A stretch of 12,977 nucleotides of DNA from Lachnospiraceae bacterium UBA1755 (lineage in GTDB: Bacteria; Bacillota; Clostridia; Lachnospirales; Lachnospiraceae): positions 1 to 12,977 of the forward strand of contig DCHJ01000110.1 in NCBI GenBank assembly GCA_002314805.1. The letters are read 5' to 3'. The notes below the pieces were generated by a model. The model saw nothing but the letters and a program-made list of their open reading frames with translations, was not told where the DNA came from and searched no databases. This document shows positions 12,133 to 12,977 of this stretch, in pieces. The first letter of the stretch is position 1; each line of letters begins with the position of its first letter. The translations under genes were made by a program, and so were the position numbers.

Positions 12133-12813
12133 ATGAAGATTGAACGGATCAATGACAATCAGATTCGGTGTACGTTATCACGCGACGATCTGAGTGCCAG
12201 AAATATGAATATTACAGAGCTGGCGTACGGAACGGAAAAGGCAAAGAACCTTTTCCTTGAGATGATGCAGCGAGCCAGCACAGAAGTTGGCTTTGATGCC
12301 GATGGAGAGTCGATCATGGTCGAGGCAATACCCAATAAGGATCAGGGTATTGTGCTTGTTATCACCAAGGTTGACGACCCCGAGGAGGTTGATGCCCGTT
12401 TTGCGCGTTTCTCTCCAATCCCCGCAGGTACCCGCAATCCGCTGGAAGAGCTTCTTTCCATGATCAACGAGGGACTCCCCGGCATGCTCAATCCCCAGCA
12501 GCTTGCGGAAAGCAGCGACTGCCTGAGAAAGTCGTTTATTTTTGATTCTCTTGATGCTGCTACTGATGCAGTCAAGACCCTCGCCGGTGACTTTCGCGGA
12601 AAGAGTTCTTTGTACAAGAATCCTGCAACAAAAAAGTATCACCTCTATATTGATGATATCGGTACCGATCCAGTGCTTTATGCCAGCACCTGCAATGTAC
12701 TGTCAGAGTATTGCAGGGTTGCCTGCCACAACAAAACCGGCACCAGCTACCTTGATGAGCACTATGAGCTCATAATAAAAGACAACGCCATTCAGGCGCT
12801 GTCTATGCTGTAA
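12133..12813 (+). CDS. mecA: MecA-family adaptor protein for Clp proteases
   Basis: The product has 226 residues from ATG 12133, the usual length. The opening MKIERINDNQIRCTLSRDDL matches the MecA N-terminal substrate-binding domain (about 1-82), followed by an acidic/Pro linker. The C-terminal ClpC-binding domain (about 132-226) includes FIFDSLDAATDAVKTL and SSLYKNPATKKYHLYI. MecA proteins deliver substrates to ClpC and stimulate its assembly in the cytoplasm. The start was chosen by homology; the frame is open further upstream. The best SD, GGAG at 12114-12117, is 15 nt away, which is too far. A five-codon frame ATG ATA TCT CTA CTA TGA (12119-12136) ends overlapping the mecA start as ATGA, so coupling is possible. 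Base composition returns to that of the rest of the window inside this gene. Confidence 0.9.
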   Translation: MKIERINDNQIRCTLSRDDLSARNMNITELAYGTEKAKNLFLEMMQRASTEVGFDADGESIMVEAIPNKDQGIVLVITKVDDPEEVDARFARFSPIPAGTRNPLEELLSMINEGLPGMLNPQQLAESSDCLRKSFIFDSLDAATDAVKTLAGDFRGKSSLYKNPATKKYHLYIDDIGTDPVLYASTCNVLSEYCRVACHNKTGTSYLDEHYELIIKDNAIQALSML

Positions 12814-12868
12814 AGTTTTTCCACGGATAAATACTACGCCGCATTGAGCCGTTTACAATAATGATATG

Positions 12869-12913
12869 ATACCCCCAAGTAGGTCCCAGAAGCCGTAACC
12901 TGCTTAGGGGTAT
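12869..12913 (+). terminator. Long hairpin after mecA, possible terminator
   Basis: A 16-bp stem with one mismatch and one G-U pair (12869-12884 with 12898-12913; outer part ATACCCC/GGGGTAT) has a 13-nt loop and is followed by TTTCTATG. The T-tract is short, so termination may be weak. It starts 56 nt after the mecA stop. A TGATATGAT extended -10 (12862-12870) just before it offers the alternative that the hairpin begins a new transcript. Confidence 0.5.
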
Positions 12914-12919
12914 TTCTAT

Positions 12920-12977
12920 GTGAAAAAAGCTCAAATCGGACGGAATATTACTTTGATCAATTCCTCTATAATTCCAT
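12920..12977 (+). CDS. Possible start of a new gene, cut by the right edge
   Basis: From a GTG at 12920 the frame is open for 19 codons to the edge (begins KKAQIGRNITLINSS). A weak AGGGG lies 9 nt upstream, inside the preceding hairpin. Too short to identify. Confidence 0.2.
   Translation, partial: MKKAQIGRNITLINSSIIP

Overview
The window reads as chromosomal DNA of an anaerobic Firmicute of class Clostridia, most likely Lachnospiraceae or a near relative. The evidence is a PPi-dependent phosphofructokinase of the long (about 550 aa) type, a 2[4Fe-4S] clostridial ferredoxin, a MecA-family Clp adaptor, an FMN-riboswitch-controlled RibU, purine-rich Shine-Dalgarno (SD) sites, and sigma-A-type promoters with TTGAAA/TTTACA and TATAAT-like boxes. 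I see no rRNA, tRNA, CRISPR array or intact transposase.

Left part (1-3560, all genes on the minus strand). The 5' end of ileS runs off the left edge behind a long structured leader with a near-consensus promoter and an intrinsic terminator. Next come pfp (glycolysis with pyrophosphate) and a secreted GH25 lysozyme with C-terminal wall-binding repeats. About 300 bp containing several inverted repeats separate the lysozyme from the divergent ribU unit.

Middle (3825-6548). A plus-strand unit runs promoter, FMN aptamer, ribU (riboflavin ECF transporter S component). It is followed by six 10-bp tandem repeats, a 17-bp-stem bidirectional terminator, and a 105-bp palindromic element resembling a MITE that abuts the stop codon of the minus-strand pncB (nicotinate phosphoribosyltransferase). 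RibU and PncB both serve vitamin or cofactor salvage (FMN and NAD).

Right-middle (6766-9495, minus strand). A ferredoxin with its own strong promoter precedes a tightly coupled pair: a SorE-type medium-chain dehydrogenase and a short-chain dehydrogenase with an unusual N-terminal extension, closed by a strong terminator. The pair looks like ketose/polyol-phosphate interconversion, but no sugar transporter is present in the window. Upstream lies a membrane-anchored GH18/SH3 protein of the spore-cortex-lytic type. Its stop codon is followed at once by five 48-bp tandem repeats.

Right end (11400-12977, plus strand). A T-rich stretch of unusual composition holds an unrecognised ORF that overlaps, in the -1 frame at a T7 run, an open frame leading without a stop into mecA. 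A long hairpin follows mecA, and a possible new gene start lies at the very edge.
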